DNA from: an uncultured Oleispira sp.
GTDB lineage: Bacteria; Pseudomonadota; Gammaproteobacteria; Pseudomonadales; Oceanobacteraceae
Reading direction: 5' to 3'
Assembly: GCA_913019965.1 (NCBI GenBank)
Contig: CAJVZR010000040.1
Span: 1 to 37,652 of the forward strand
DNA length: 37,652 nt
In this document: positions 1 through 7,689 of the stretch, one piece after another
How the letters are laid out: each line of letters begins with the position of its first letter
Position numbering within the stretch: position 1 is the stretch's first letter
The notes under the pieces: model-generated
Database searches by the model: none
What the model was told of the DNA's origin: nothing
What the model saw: only the letters and a program-made list of their open reading frames with translations
Translations under genes and position numbers: made by a program

Positions 1-74
1 TTCCCTCAAGATCGAGCCTATGGGAAGGTGCAATAAGAGGAATAACTTCCAAGCCGTCAGCCCGGATACCGGCC
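1..74 (+). promoter_or_regulatory. Cobalamin riboswitch, 3' part (5' part lies before the window)
   Basis: The B12 box reads TCAGCCCGGATACCGGCC at about 57-74, close to the family pattern AGYCMGnAgACCnGCC. Upstream, GGGAAGG at 22-28 and CTTCC at 46-50 fit the conserved 3' core of cobalamin riboswitches, with a GGAAG/CTTCC stem between. The earlier conserved blocks are missing because the window starts inside the element. It sits directly before a B12 receptor gene, the usual place for this RNA, and should lower expression of the operon when cobalamin is plentiful. The identification rests on the box and the context; no covariance model was run. Confidence 0.85.
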
Positions 75-94
75 TAATCGAATGATCTTATGTT

Positions 95-135
95 GCGGAG
101 GGCGGCTATGGGTGTTGAAGATACCGCGCCCTCGC
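95..135 (+). promoter_or_regulatory. Riboswitch expression platform: hairpin masking a Shine-Dalgarno
   Basis: GAGGGCG at 98-104 is perfectly complementary to CGCCCTC at 127-133. Outer pairs G95-C135 and C96-G134 extend the stem past a bulged G97. The 5' arm contains most of the strong Shine-Dalgarno GGAGGG (97-102) that serves the ATG at 108, so the closed hairpin would block ribosome binding. No U-run follows the stem, so control of translation is more likely than termination. That ligand binding stabilises the closed form is inferred from known cobalamin riboswitches. Confidence 0.6.
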
Positions 136-167
136 CTTATCGCTACGACTTAACTAAAGTGGTCTGA
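108..167 (+). CDS. Putative 19-codon leader peptide translationally coupled to btuB
   Basis: The frame encodes MGVEDTAPSPYRYDLTKVV and ends in TGA immediately followed by the btuB ATG (TGAATG). GGAGG at 97-101 lies six bases before ATG 108, an ideal Shine-Dalgarno, whereas the btuB ATG has no convincing site of its own. An in-frame ATG at 90 would add six codons; a TAA at 75 closes the frame upstream. The start and the first half of the ORF lie in the hairpin that follows the riboswitch. The inferred role is to receive ribosomes under riboswitch control and pass them to btuB by restart. The peptide has no recognisable function, and expression is unproven. Confidence 0.5.
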   Translation: MGVEDTAPSPYRYDLTKVV

Positions 168-2123
168 ATGCGTTATTTCAGTTTGATAATTTCTCTTTTT
201 GTTACGGCTAACGGCCTAGCAGAAACAGACTTACAACTAGATAAAATCACTATTAATTCTTCTAAAGATGAATTGATGACGATGAACTTTCAAGTATTTG
301 AACGTTCTGAATTTATCAATCGCTATGAAAACCTAGCAAGCTTCCTAGAACAGCAAAATGGTATGCAAGTCCAGCAATCAGGTGGGCTAGGTAATCCTGC
401 CCTAATATCTATTCGAGGCGCGAACTCAAGCCAGACTCAACTACTTATAAACGGTATCGCGGTCAATAATAGCCAATACGGAAGTTATGATCTCAATAGC
501 ATTCCCATAAACCAAATTGAAAGAATTGAAATAAGTCGCTCGGGAAGTTCTTTTGATCTAAGCGACCGCGCGATAGGCGGTACAATTAACATAGTGACAC
601 GCGTGCAAGGAAGTGGCCATACACTTTCAATGCGGTATGGATCAGAGTCAACTTATGCTTTTGCGATGAGCAGCCAGCCATCGCAAGGACTTTCGGTCCA
701 ATATGACCACGAGCAGAGTGCTAACAACTATGACTACCCTGTTCCAAGCCCATATAATGATAGTCAAAATCAGAATCAAATTCGCCCCCTTGAAAATGCC
801 GAGTTTCGACGTTCAAGTTTACAGCTCATTCAACAATTTGAATCATTAACCATTTCTGGGCGCTATAACCAACAAGATAAAAACATACCCTATTATTTCA
901 GAAATAACCCCGATAATTCAGCCCAATTATCTCAAGAAGACTTTTCTTTATCGGCTACAGATAACTATCAATTTAATCACCAGATATCAAATGCTAAAAT
1001 AATGAGTGATCACCAATGGCAATTGTATCTAAACAAAGTCGATGAACGCTATCAAGATCCCGATGGACTCATCGGTTTAGGTATGGATAACGACGATTTC
1101 AACCAATATAAGGTTGAATTACAAGGGCAATCTAAAATTGAAATAAAAAATTGGTTATTTCAAAGTCAACTACAAGGGTTTGAAGAAGGCTTTGCTAGTC
1201 GTCATACAGACGATACCGATAGTTATGAATGCGATACTCCTCAAGGTAGTTGCGATCAACTTGCCTATCAAAAAAGTTTAACTATTTTAATTGCCGGTAA
1301 ATGGATAGATTTAAAGAAAAATCATGATATTTCTTTTGATTTCTACCGCAAAGCTAGTAATAGCTACAACCGAAAAAGAAGCACTATTTCCAGTTCGAAT
1401 GAAAGTAACCAAATTTTTTATGGCTATAACTTTAAATACGGATATTACTTTAATCAACACGAAGCACAACTCTCTCTTAAAAAAAGTCATAAAACACCGA
1501 GTCTATTTCAGCGATATGGCGATAGAGGATTATTATTAGGTAATGAAGACTTATTAGCAGAAACCAGTAGAACACTTGCTATCGATTTATTATTTAGAAT
1601 GAGTGATCAACAGCAATTAACTTCGTCTATTTTCTACCGTCAATTAGAAGATGCAATCGTTCCTGTTTATGACTCTCGCGGTATAGGTAGATACGAAAAT
1701 AGCAGCCAAGCGACTTTAATGGGTATTGAATCTACATGGCGCTTACAGGGGCAGTATTTTTATAGTCAGGCATCTTTAGATTTTTACGATAGCTTAGTTA
1801 CAGATGAAGATATTAAGTCTTTTGACAATAAAAAAATAGCGGGCATTTACCATTCAAATATTGGTCTAATGGCAGGTTATAAACTGGGTCCTCATGATTT
1901 CAAACTAACTCACAAAACCAGCGGCCTCCTATATATTGACCGCAGTAATATTGTAAATGGGGAAGACCATTCAATAATGGCCGCCAACTATCATTATCGT
2001 CATGACAGCATAACTATAGGTGGAAAAGTACAAAACCTAACTGATAGTCAATATAAAGATTTTACCAACAGGCATGCGATTGGTCGCCAATGGCTGTTAT
2101 TTTTTAACTATTCATTTAAATAA
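168..2123 (+). CDS. btuB: TonB-dependent vitamin B12 outer-membrane receptor BtuB
   Basis: The 651-residue product has a signal peptide (cleavage probably after Ala18). A stretch resembling a TonB box follows (DLQLDKITIN, about 21-30). A plug domain spans roughly 45-145, with the family-typical ISIRGANSSQTQLLINGI and the end motif GGTINIVTR. The rest is a 22-strand-type barrel rich in aromatic, Asn and Gln residues. It is slightly longer than E. coli BtuB (about 614 residues). A loop near 355-364 carries two Cys that could form a disulfide. The last residues are NYSFK, with a Lys after the usual terminal Phe. The cobalamin riboswitch upstream and the adenosyltransferase downstream support B12 as substrate over siderophores. 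Uptake would be driven by TonB-ExbBD. The start at 168 abuts the leader ORF stop. Confidence 0.88.
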   Translation: MRYFSLIISLFVTANGLAETDLQLDKITINSSKDELMTMNFQVFERSEFINRYENLASFLEQQNGMQVQQSGGLGNPALISIRGANSSQTQLLINGIAVNNSQYGSYDLNSIPINQIERIEISRSGSSFDLSDRAIGGTINIVTRVQGSGHTLSMRYGSESTYAFAMSSQPSQGLSVQYDHEQSANNYDYPVPSPYNDSQNQNQIRPLENAEFRRSSLQLIQQFESLTISGRYNQQDKNIPYYFRNNPDNSAQLSQEDFSLSATDNYQFNHQISNAKIMSDHQWQLYLNKVDERYQDPDGLIGLGMDNDDFNQYKVELQGQSKIEIKNWLFQSQLQGFEEGFASRHTDDTDSYECDTPQGSCDQLAYQKSLTILIAGKWIDLKKNHDISFDFYRKASNSYNRKRSTISSSNESNQIFYGYNFKYGYYFNQHEAQLSLKKSHKTPSLFQRYGDRGLLLGNEDLLAETSRTLAIDLLFRMSDQQQLTSSIFYRQLEDAIVPVYDSRGIGRYENSSQATLMGIESTWRLQGQYFYSQASLDFYDSLVTDEDIKSFDNKKIAGIYHSNIGLMAGYKLGPHDFKLTHKTSGLLYIDRSNIVNGEDHSIMAANYHYRHDSITIGGKVQNLTDSQYKDFTNRHAIGRQWLLFFNYSFK

Positions 2124-2138
2124 TCGAAAGGAATTAAC

Positions 2139-3326
2139 ATGAAGAAAATCACTTTACTTTTTATCGCATCCAGTCTTTTAATAGGTTGTGGAGGAGATGA
2201 TAACTCCAAAGATTTCAGTATATCTGAAGACTCTTACGCAGTACAAATGGTTGCTGCGGATTATACCAGTAGCCAAGTTGCTGTTGGTAGCCAAAACAGT
2301 GAGCGAACAGCCGAGCAGGGTTTATTAATTCAAGATAAATCAAACTTTACCATATCTACTTTCAATAATATTTTGTACCACATTGGTAAAAAAGACATTG
2401 ATACTCTAGATAAATATAATGCTTTATCTAGCTTACAAAAAAGTGAAACTAGCCACTCTGTCAATGATAATGGAGAGGGTTCTTCCAATACATATACTTT
2501 GATTCAGCAATATAATAACAATGCTTACTTAATTCGTTATGGCAGCACTACGATAATGCAGATAGATCCTATCTCAGCAACCATTAAAGGTTATATTGAC
2601 TTATCTGCCTATACCTTCGAGGGGGCTGACTTCCCAAGAATGGTAGACGCAAAAGTTGTCGATAATAAATTATTTGTTGCACTGCAACGTCTAGGCGCTG
2701 ACTGGTCTAAACAGCAGGCTTATGTTGCCGTAATCGATTTAGCAACAAACCTAGAAATTGATACAAACCCTCAACTGGATGGCCTAAAAGGGATCCCACT
2801 TACTGGCACAAACCCTTTTACTGTTGAGACTCATAATGGTCAAATATATGTTGCTGGCCGCGGTGGTTATGACTCTGACACAGGCGCTCTAGATAAAATA
2901 CATGCTACAACCTATGCCGTGACTAACTTAATCAATAATACTAGTTTCCCAAGCCTAATTGATTTTAGTGATGATGAAGATGCGAGCAATGATACTTATT
3001 ATCACGTTTTAGACGTTGCCGTAGTAAGTGATCAACTTGCCTATGCAACCTTAAATCTTGAACAAGGTTATACAACGTTAGAAACTAAAATTGCAACTAT
3101 CAACCCTACCACGGGTATGATTGCTTTATTATCAGAGCCAGCTGAATTAAATTCCAAAGAAATTAGTGATATCAACATCGATACTAATGACCGTTTATGG
3201 TTAGGTATTTCTAACTCTGATGCTCCTGGTATCTTTGTTATGGATACTGACACGAATACAATTAATGGCGATTTCATTGATCTGGATATGCCGGCAAAAC
3301 GCATTGAATTTTTGACAGTACAATAA
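2139..3326 (+). CDS. Predicted beta-propeller lipoprotein, candidate BtuG-like B12-binding partner of BtuB
   Basis: The 395-residue product begins with a lipoprotein signal peptide ending in the lipobox LIGC, with Cys17 as the lipidated residue. Gly at +2 does not signal inner-membrane retention, so outer-membrane placement is expected. The rest reads as repeated beta-strand units of the WD40/YVTN propeller style, for example KVVDNKLFVALQRL, ETHNGQIYVAGRGG, VVSDQLAYATLN and INIDTNDRLWLGIS, spaced about 45-60 residues apart. The start has a good Shine-Dalgarno (AAAGGA), 15 bases after btuB, so it is in the riboswitch operon. Bacteroides BtuG is likewise a surface propeller lipoprotein encoded with BtuB, binding B12 very tightly. 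Homology to BtuG is not shown here; the analogy rests on architecture and context. It could instead be an unrelated envelope propeller. Confidence 0.6.
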   Translation: MKKITLLFIASSLLIGCGGDDNSKDFSISEDSYAVQMVAADYTSSQVAVGSQNSERTAEQGLLIQDKSNFTISTFNNILYHIGKKDIDTLDKYNALSSLQKSETSHSVNDNGEGSSNTYTLIQQYNNNAYLIRYGSTTIMQIDPISATIKGYIDLSAYTFEGADFPRMVDAKVVDNKLFVALQRLGADWSKQQAYVAVIDLATNLEIDTNPQLDGLKGIPLTGTNPFTVETHNGQIYVAGRGGYDSDTGALDKIHATTYAVTNLINNTSFPSLIDFSDDEDASNDTYYHVLDVAVVSDQLAYATLNLEQGYTTLETKIATINPTTGMIALLSEPAELNSKEISDINIDTNDRLWLGISNSDAPGIFVMDTDTNTINGDFIDLDMPAKRIEFLTVQ

Positions 3327-3348
3327 AAGAGCATACGAGGATAATAAA

Positions 3349-3930
3349 ATGGGCAATCGACTATCTAAAATCTCCACCAAAACAGGTGATAAGGGCGAAA
3401 CAGGCTTAGGTGATGGTAGTCGAATATCTAAAACCTCTACCCGCATTAACGTCATCGGCGAGGTGGATGAAGTGAATTCATGGGTGGGGGTATTAGCCTC
3501 TGAACTGGATGCTCAAAATCCTCACCAAGCTATTCTCAGTCAAATTCAGCATGACTTATTTGATCTTGGCGGTGAGCTTTGTGTACCAGGATATAAAGCC
3601 CTTGCTCCGAACATGTTAGAAGATTTAGAGAATACGCTGGTTGAAATCAACGAAGCCCTACCCCCGCTTAAAGATTTTATTCTACCAGGGGGTAATAAAG
3701 CCGCATCGTATTGCCATATGGCAAGAACCGTATGCCGACGTGCTGAACGCTCGATTGTAGCGCTTGCTAATGAAGAGCAAGAAATCGGTAATGAAATTAG
3801 TGCATTATCAGTACAATATCTTAATCGTTTATCGGACTTTTTCTTTGTACTTGCGAGAAGCATTGCGAGGGAAGATGGCGGCCAAGAAGTATTGTGGAAA
3901 AGCCGCCATACTGTTTCTAAAAAAGGTTAA
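3349..3930 (+). CDS. cobO: Cob(I)alamin adenosyltransferase, PduO type
   Basis: This cytosolic enzyme moves the adenosyl group of ATP to cob(I)alamin, making adenosylcobalamin. The 193 residues match the PduO family in length and motifs: STKTGDKGETGLGDGSR at about 9-25 (ATP-binding start), INVIGEVDEVNSWVG, and RTVCRRAERSIVALA near 125-140. It is distinct from the P-loop CobA/BtuR type, so pduO would be an equally good symbol. GAGG lies nine bases before the ATG. It starts 22 bases after the lipoprotein gene and closes the riboswitch-led operon, so imported corrinoid could be adenosylated by an enzyme controlled by the same RNA. Confidence 0.88.
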   Translation: MGNRLSKISTKTGDKGETGLGDGSRISKTSTRINVIGEVDEVNSWVGVLASELDAQNPHQAILSQIQHDLFDLGGELCVPGYKALAPNMLEDLENTLVEINEALPPLKDFILPGGNKAASYCHMARTVCRRAERSIVALANEEQEIGNEISALSVQYLNRLSDFFFVLARSIAREDGGQEVLWKSRHTVSKKG

Positions 3931-3936
3931 ATTTTA

Positions 3937-3968
3937 AAAGAGTTAAACTTTAAAACGCTCAACTCTTT
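3937..3968. terminator. Possible bidirectional terminator between convergent cobO and the chemoreceptor gene
   Basis: AAAGAGTT (3937-3944) and AACTCTTT (3961-3968) are perfect inverted arms around a 16-base loop. They lie between, and partly in, the ends of two convergent genes. The stem is AT-rich and the U-runs are short, so this is a weak call. Confidence 0.3.
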
Positions 3969-5961
3969 GTGTTAAAGACTCAGTCAATGACTGGGTCTGA
4001 CGCACAGCATTTACCGTTCCTTCAACATTTTTTACCGTTTCTTCACCATGTTCACGGATTACCGATAAGTTACTATCAAGTGCCTTAGCTGCTTCTTGCT
4101 GATTACTTGCCGTAGAAACAATTTCTAACGTCTTATTTTGAATCTCGCGCATACTGCCTTGAATACTTTCTAATGCCTCACCCACCTGCCCTGAACTATC
4201 TACAGTTTTATCGACCATAGTACGATTCACTTCCATGGTATCTACAGCACGTTGAATATTTTGCTGAACTTCCTTAATTAGACCTTCAATTTCTTCAGCT
4301 GAACCTTGAGTGCGGCTCGCTAATGTTCTCACTTCGTCTGCTACTACGGCAAAACCTCGACCTTGCTCACCTGCTCGTGCTGCTTCAATCGCCGCATTAA
4401 GTGCTAACAAGTTGGTTTGCTCAGCAATACCTTTAATAGTCCCTAATATTGAACTGATATTGGTTGAGTTATCCGCTAAGCGATTAACTGCTTCCATTGA
4501 GTTGCTCATTTCTTCCGATAAGTGCTGCACATCAGTAATTACATGATTAACAACTTCACCAGCCTGAGTTGAACGTTCGGCACCTGATAATGCCGCCTGT
4601 TCCGCATCTCCCGCCATACTAACAACGGTAATTGCCCGCTCAGACATGTCCGTAATAGTATTAGCGACTTCTTCGGTCTGGGCCATTTGAGTATTAACCG
4701 CCTGTCGGCTGCTATTGGCAATGGTTTCAACATCAGAAACTTTTTCACCCACGTTCTCTGCAGTATCTTTCACCGTCGATAAAATACCACGGACTTCTGA
4801 AGTCATTTCGTTGAAGGCATCTCTTAACTGACCCATTTCATCTTTACCATCAAAATTAATGGTTTGGGTTAAGTCCCCTTGAGCTATTTTCTGCGCCGCA
4901 GAAAAGAAACGAGCAATAGAGTATTGAACCGATAAGAAGAAAGCAGAATATAAATAAATAATTATCGACATTACTGTTAATAATACCGCTGCCGTCGTGA
5001 ACATATGTGAAGTTTGATCATCAAGGCGCTTTTGTAATTTTTTCGCAATTAAAGGCAAGATCATATTATCGAGCTCTCGCTGAGCTTTAATTTTCGGCTG
5101 AGAAAAGGTTTCAAACTGTGTCCACGTCATATTTAAATTTGTCGCGGCAATGACCTCCTCATCTAAAGTGACTTGAATATCAATCATGCCTTTACCAGAT
5201 AACGCCGCTTGTTCAGCCACAGCCAATAAGCCTAACCCTTCAAGGCTGGTTTTCACTAGCTGTACGTCAGGTTCCACTGCGACAATTTGGTCATAAACGT
5301 CATTTAAAAAATCATAAGTCATCGACTGTAAGTATTTTTCTACCATAGCAAAAATACCCGCTGCATAGCCTAGGCCAGTGACGTCTCGGATTATAGGAGC
5401 ATTGGTTAAAGTAATTAACATTAACTGCTGAATTTCAGGATCAGAGTCTAATGCCAATCCAGTACTTTGAGCATATTGATTCAATACCAAATAGAGCTGA
5501 TCAATCACTTGCTGATAAAAATTGAATTGATCTGGTAAGGTCGGTGTACGCGAATCGCCATCAATACTTAATTTACTGAAGTTATTCTTTTTAAAAGCTA
5601 ATAATTGATTGCTGAGCTCTTCATTATCGATTTCATTCAACGCTTTCTTAAATTGCTTATCGATATTTGAACGATATTCGTCCATTCGACTTTTCAATTC
5701 AGAATCGACCTGGAAAACTAATGGAGCTGCGTGATTACGAAAGTCTTCAATCGCGTACACAACATCCATCACTTTATGGATATTGTGTACCGCAATCATT
5801 TCACTCTCTGTCTTTTTCAGACTTTGATAGGATGCGTAAAATACTTGGCCACTTAAAAAAACTAAGGGCACCATGAATAAAAAACTAATTAAGCCGAATT
5901 TAGCGGCATAGCTCAGTCGGCCCATTAAACGTATAGCAGGCCACAGAATCGTTTTTAGCAT
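3943..5961 (-). CDS. Methyl-accepting chemotaxis protein with a large helical periplasmic sensor
   Basis: This 672-residue inner-membrane chemoreceptor has a first membrane segment at about 17-40, a periplasmic region of about 280 residues, and a second membrane segment near 322-345. A HAMP domain follows (about 345-395, with [16 protein letters not shown]). The rest is a long methyl-accepting coiled coil whose signalling tip, [18 protein letters not shown], is near 515-535. The tip is the standard CheA/CheW contact. The sensor looks entirely helical and I do not recognise its family or ligand. The C-terminus (TQRVERFKV) lacks the NWETF-type CheR/CheB tether. GAGGG precedes the ATG. It lies between the B12 operon and aceF and is probably transcribed alone. 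Confidence 0.92.
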   Translation of the reverse strand: MLKTILWPAIRLMGRLSYAAKFGLISFLFMVPLVFLSGQVFYASYQSLKKTESEMIAVHNIHKVMDVVYAIEDFRNHAAPLVFQVDSELKSRMDEYRSNIDKQFKKALNEIDNEELSNQLLAFKKNNFSKLSIDGDSRTPTLPDQFNFYQQVIDQLYLVLNQYAQSTGLALDSDPEIQQLMLITLTNAPIIRDVTGLGYAAGIFAMVEKYLQSMTYDFLNDVYDQIVAVEPDVQLVKTSLEGLGLLAVAEQAALSGKGMIDIQVTLDEEVIAATNLNMTWTQFETFSQPKIKAQRELDNMILPLIAKKLQKRLDDQTSHMFTTAAVLLTVMSIIIYLYSAFFLSVQYSIARFFSAAQKIAQGDLTQTINFDGKDEMGQLRDAFNEMTSEVRGILSTVKDTAENVGEKVSDVETIANSSRQAVNTQMAQTEEVANTITDMSERAITVVSMAGDAEQAALSGAERSTQAGEVVNHVITDVQHLSEEMSNSMEAVNRLADNSTNISSILGTIKGIAEQTNLLALNAAIEAARAGEQGRGFAVVADEVRTLASRTQGSAEEIEGLIKEVQQNIQRAVDTMEVNRTMVDKTVDSSGQVGEALESIQGSMREIQNKTLEIVSTASNQQEAAKALDSNLSVIREHGEETVKNVEGTVNAVRQTQSLTESLTQRVERFKV

Positions 5962-6038
5962 AAATCCCTCACTTCTTTATTATGCTTATTATTCAACATA
6001 CCTATTTTACTACCCCTATCAAATTAAGAGTGTCATAG

Positions 6039-6068
6039 CTTTAGATCTCTTTACGTAAATATCTAAAG
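6039..6068 (-). terminator. Weak inverted repeat after aceF
   Basis: CTTTAGAT (6039-6046) pairs with ATCTAAAG (6061-6068), spanning the aceF stop codon. The stem is AT-rich and no U-run follows on the minus strand. It could be a weak terminator or an RNA-stabilising end; low confidence. Confidence 0.25.
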
Positions 6069-7676
6069 TATTAGGTTTCTTATATCTCCTAGCAGTGCGG
6101 CCAAACGTTGACTAAATCTTGCCGCTTCTGCGCCATCAATCACTCTATGATCATAAGAAAGTGACAGTGGTAACATAAGCTTAGGCACAAAATCGCTACC
6201 ATTCCACATGGGTTTCATTTCTGCACGGGATAAACCGAGAATAGCGACTTCGGGCGCATTGACGATGGGCGTAAATGCCGTACCACCAATGCCGCCAAGA
6301 CTAGACACGCTGAGACAGCCGCCTTGCATGTCCGCTAATCCTAACTTACCTGCTCGGGCTTTATGTGCCTTATCGGTTAAATCCTGTGCAATTTCTGTAA
6401 CGTTCTTCTGGTCAACATCACGGATTACTGGCACTAATAGGCCATTCGGCGTATCTACCGCAACACCAATATGGATGTATTTTTTATGAATTAATGACTG
6501 ACCATCAGCCGACAATGATGCATTGAACTGAGGAAACTCCTTCATTGCTGTGGCTAAGGCTTTCATAACAAACGGCACAGCCGATAATTTCTGCTCAACA
6601 TCAGGTTTACTATTAACCTGCTTTCTAAAACTTTCTAGCTCAGTAATATCTGCCTGATCAAACTGCGTTACCTGAGGCACGTTAAGCCATGCCGCAGTCA
6701 TATTTTTCGCTGTCGCTAGCTTGATTTTATTTAAGGGTAAACTTTCAATATCACCAAACTTGCTAAAATCAACGGCAGCAACTTTTGGTATGCCTGTTCC
6801 TGCGACTTGAGGGTTTTGCAGTGCGGCTTTCACATGATTTTGAACATCATCCTTTGTTACCCGACCGCGAATGCCACTGGCTTTGACTAAAGCTAAATCA
6901 ACACCAAACTCACGAGCCAGCTTACGAACAGCAGGGCCCGCATGGACATTAGCCGAAGGTTTTACATCCGCAACAACGTTAGATGCTTTGTTGATAGTCA
7001 GGGATTCTGGTTGAGGCTTGGAAGGAGCTGCTTTCACATCCTCAGCAGGCTCAACTTTAGCAGGGCTTGATGCAACTGAAGCACTTGATACCATTAACTC
7101 AATCATGGCATCACCCACCGAGACTTTATCCCCTAGGGTTAATAAAATTTTCTCGACTCGACCTGACTTCCCCGCAGGAATTTCCATTGACGCTTTATCT
7201 GTTTCTAAGGTTAATACCGATTGTTCGGCATCCACCTCTTCACCGACCTTGACCAGCAGCTCGATCACTTCAACTTGATCGGAGCCACCAAGATCCGGAA
7301 CGGGTATTACTTCTAAACTCCCCCCCCCCGCTCCTACTTCGGCTTTTGCTGCGACAGGTGTATCTTGCTGTTTTTCAACTGGTTTCTCAGTTGTCTTTTC
7401 TGCAACCTCTGCGGTCTTTACAGGCCCTTCTGTCTTTCCAGAAGTTTCAATTTCACCGTATTGGTCTCCCTCGTTTAATTTATCACCCACATTAATTGAT
7501 AAAGAAGCAATAACACCATTAAGCGGCGATGGAATCTCCATCGTCGCTTTATCGGTTTCTAATACAATGATGCTTTCTTCAGCGCTAACCGAATCACCGG
7601 CTGCGACTAATATTTCAATTACTTCTACTTGTTCCGCCCCACCTAAATCTGGGACTGTTAATGATTCAATCGTCAT
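6063..7676 (-). CDS. aceF: Pyruvate dehydrogenase E2, dihydrolipoamide acetyltransferase
   Basis: This core subunit of the pyruvate dehydrogenase complex transfers acetyl from lipoamide to CoA. In the 537 residues, two lipoyl domains carry the lipoylated lysines K43 and K161, each in an ETDKA motif. A charged, Ala/Pro-rich linker follows, then an E1/E3-binding domain at about 243-283 (AGPAVRKLAREFGVDL). The catalytic domain ends with SYDHRVIDGAEAARF, giving His510 and Asp514. E. coli AceF has three lipoyl domains; two is common in related genera. The linker between the lipoyl domains contains Gly117-119, encoded within a run of ten G (see separate entry). It starts 13 bases after aceE with AAGGA as ribosome site, so the two genes form one operon. 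Confidence 0.96.
   Translation of the reverse strand: MTIESLTVPDLGGAEQVEVIEILVAAGDSVSAEESIIVLETDKATMEIPSPLNGVIASLSINVGDKLNEGDQYGEIETSGKTEGPVKTAEVAEKTTEKPVEKQQDTPVAAKAEVGAGGGSLEVIPVPDLGGSDQVEVIELLVKVGEEVDAEQSVLTLETDKASMEIPAGKSGRVEKILLTLGDKVSVGDAMIELMVSSASVASSPAKVEPAEDVKAAPSKPQPESLTINKASNVVADVKPSANVHAGPAVRKLAREFGVDLALVKASGIRGRVTKDDVQNHVKAALQNPQVAGTGIPKVAAVDFSKFGDIESLPLNKIKLATAKNMTAAWLNVPQVTQFDQADITELESFRKQVNSKPDVEQKLSAVPFVMKALATAMKEFPQFNASLSADGQSLIHKKYIHIGVAVDTPNGLLVPVIRDVDQKNVTEIAQDLTDKAHKARAGKLGLADMQGGCLSVSSLGGIGGTAFTPIVNAPEVAILGLSRAEMKPMWNGSDFVPKLMLPLSLSYDHRVIDGAEAARFSQRLAALLGDIRNLIL
7320..7329 (-). repeat. Homopolymer of ten G (coding strand) inside aceF
   Basis: Ten consecutive C on the + strand, read as G in aceF, encode the end of Ala116 and Gly117-119 in the linker between the lipoyl domains. 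Such tracts can slip during replication. A change of one base would shift the frame and remove the E3-binding and catalytic domains. Confidence 0.95.
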
Positions 7677-7689
7677 ATAATCACCGTCC

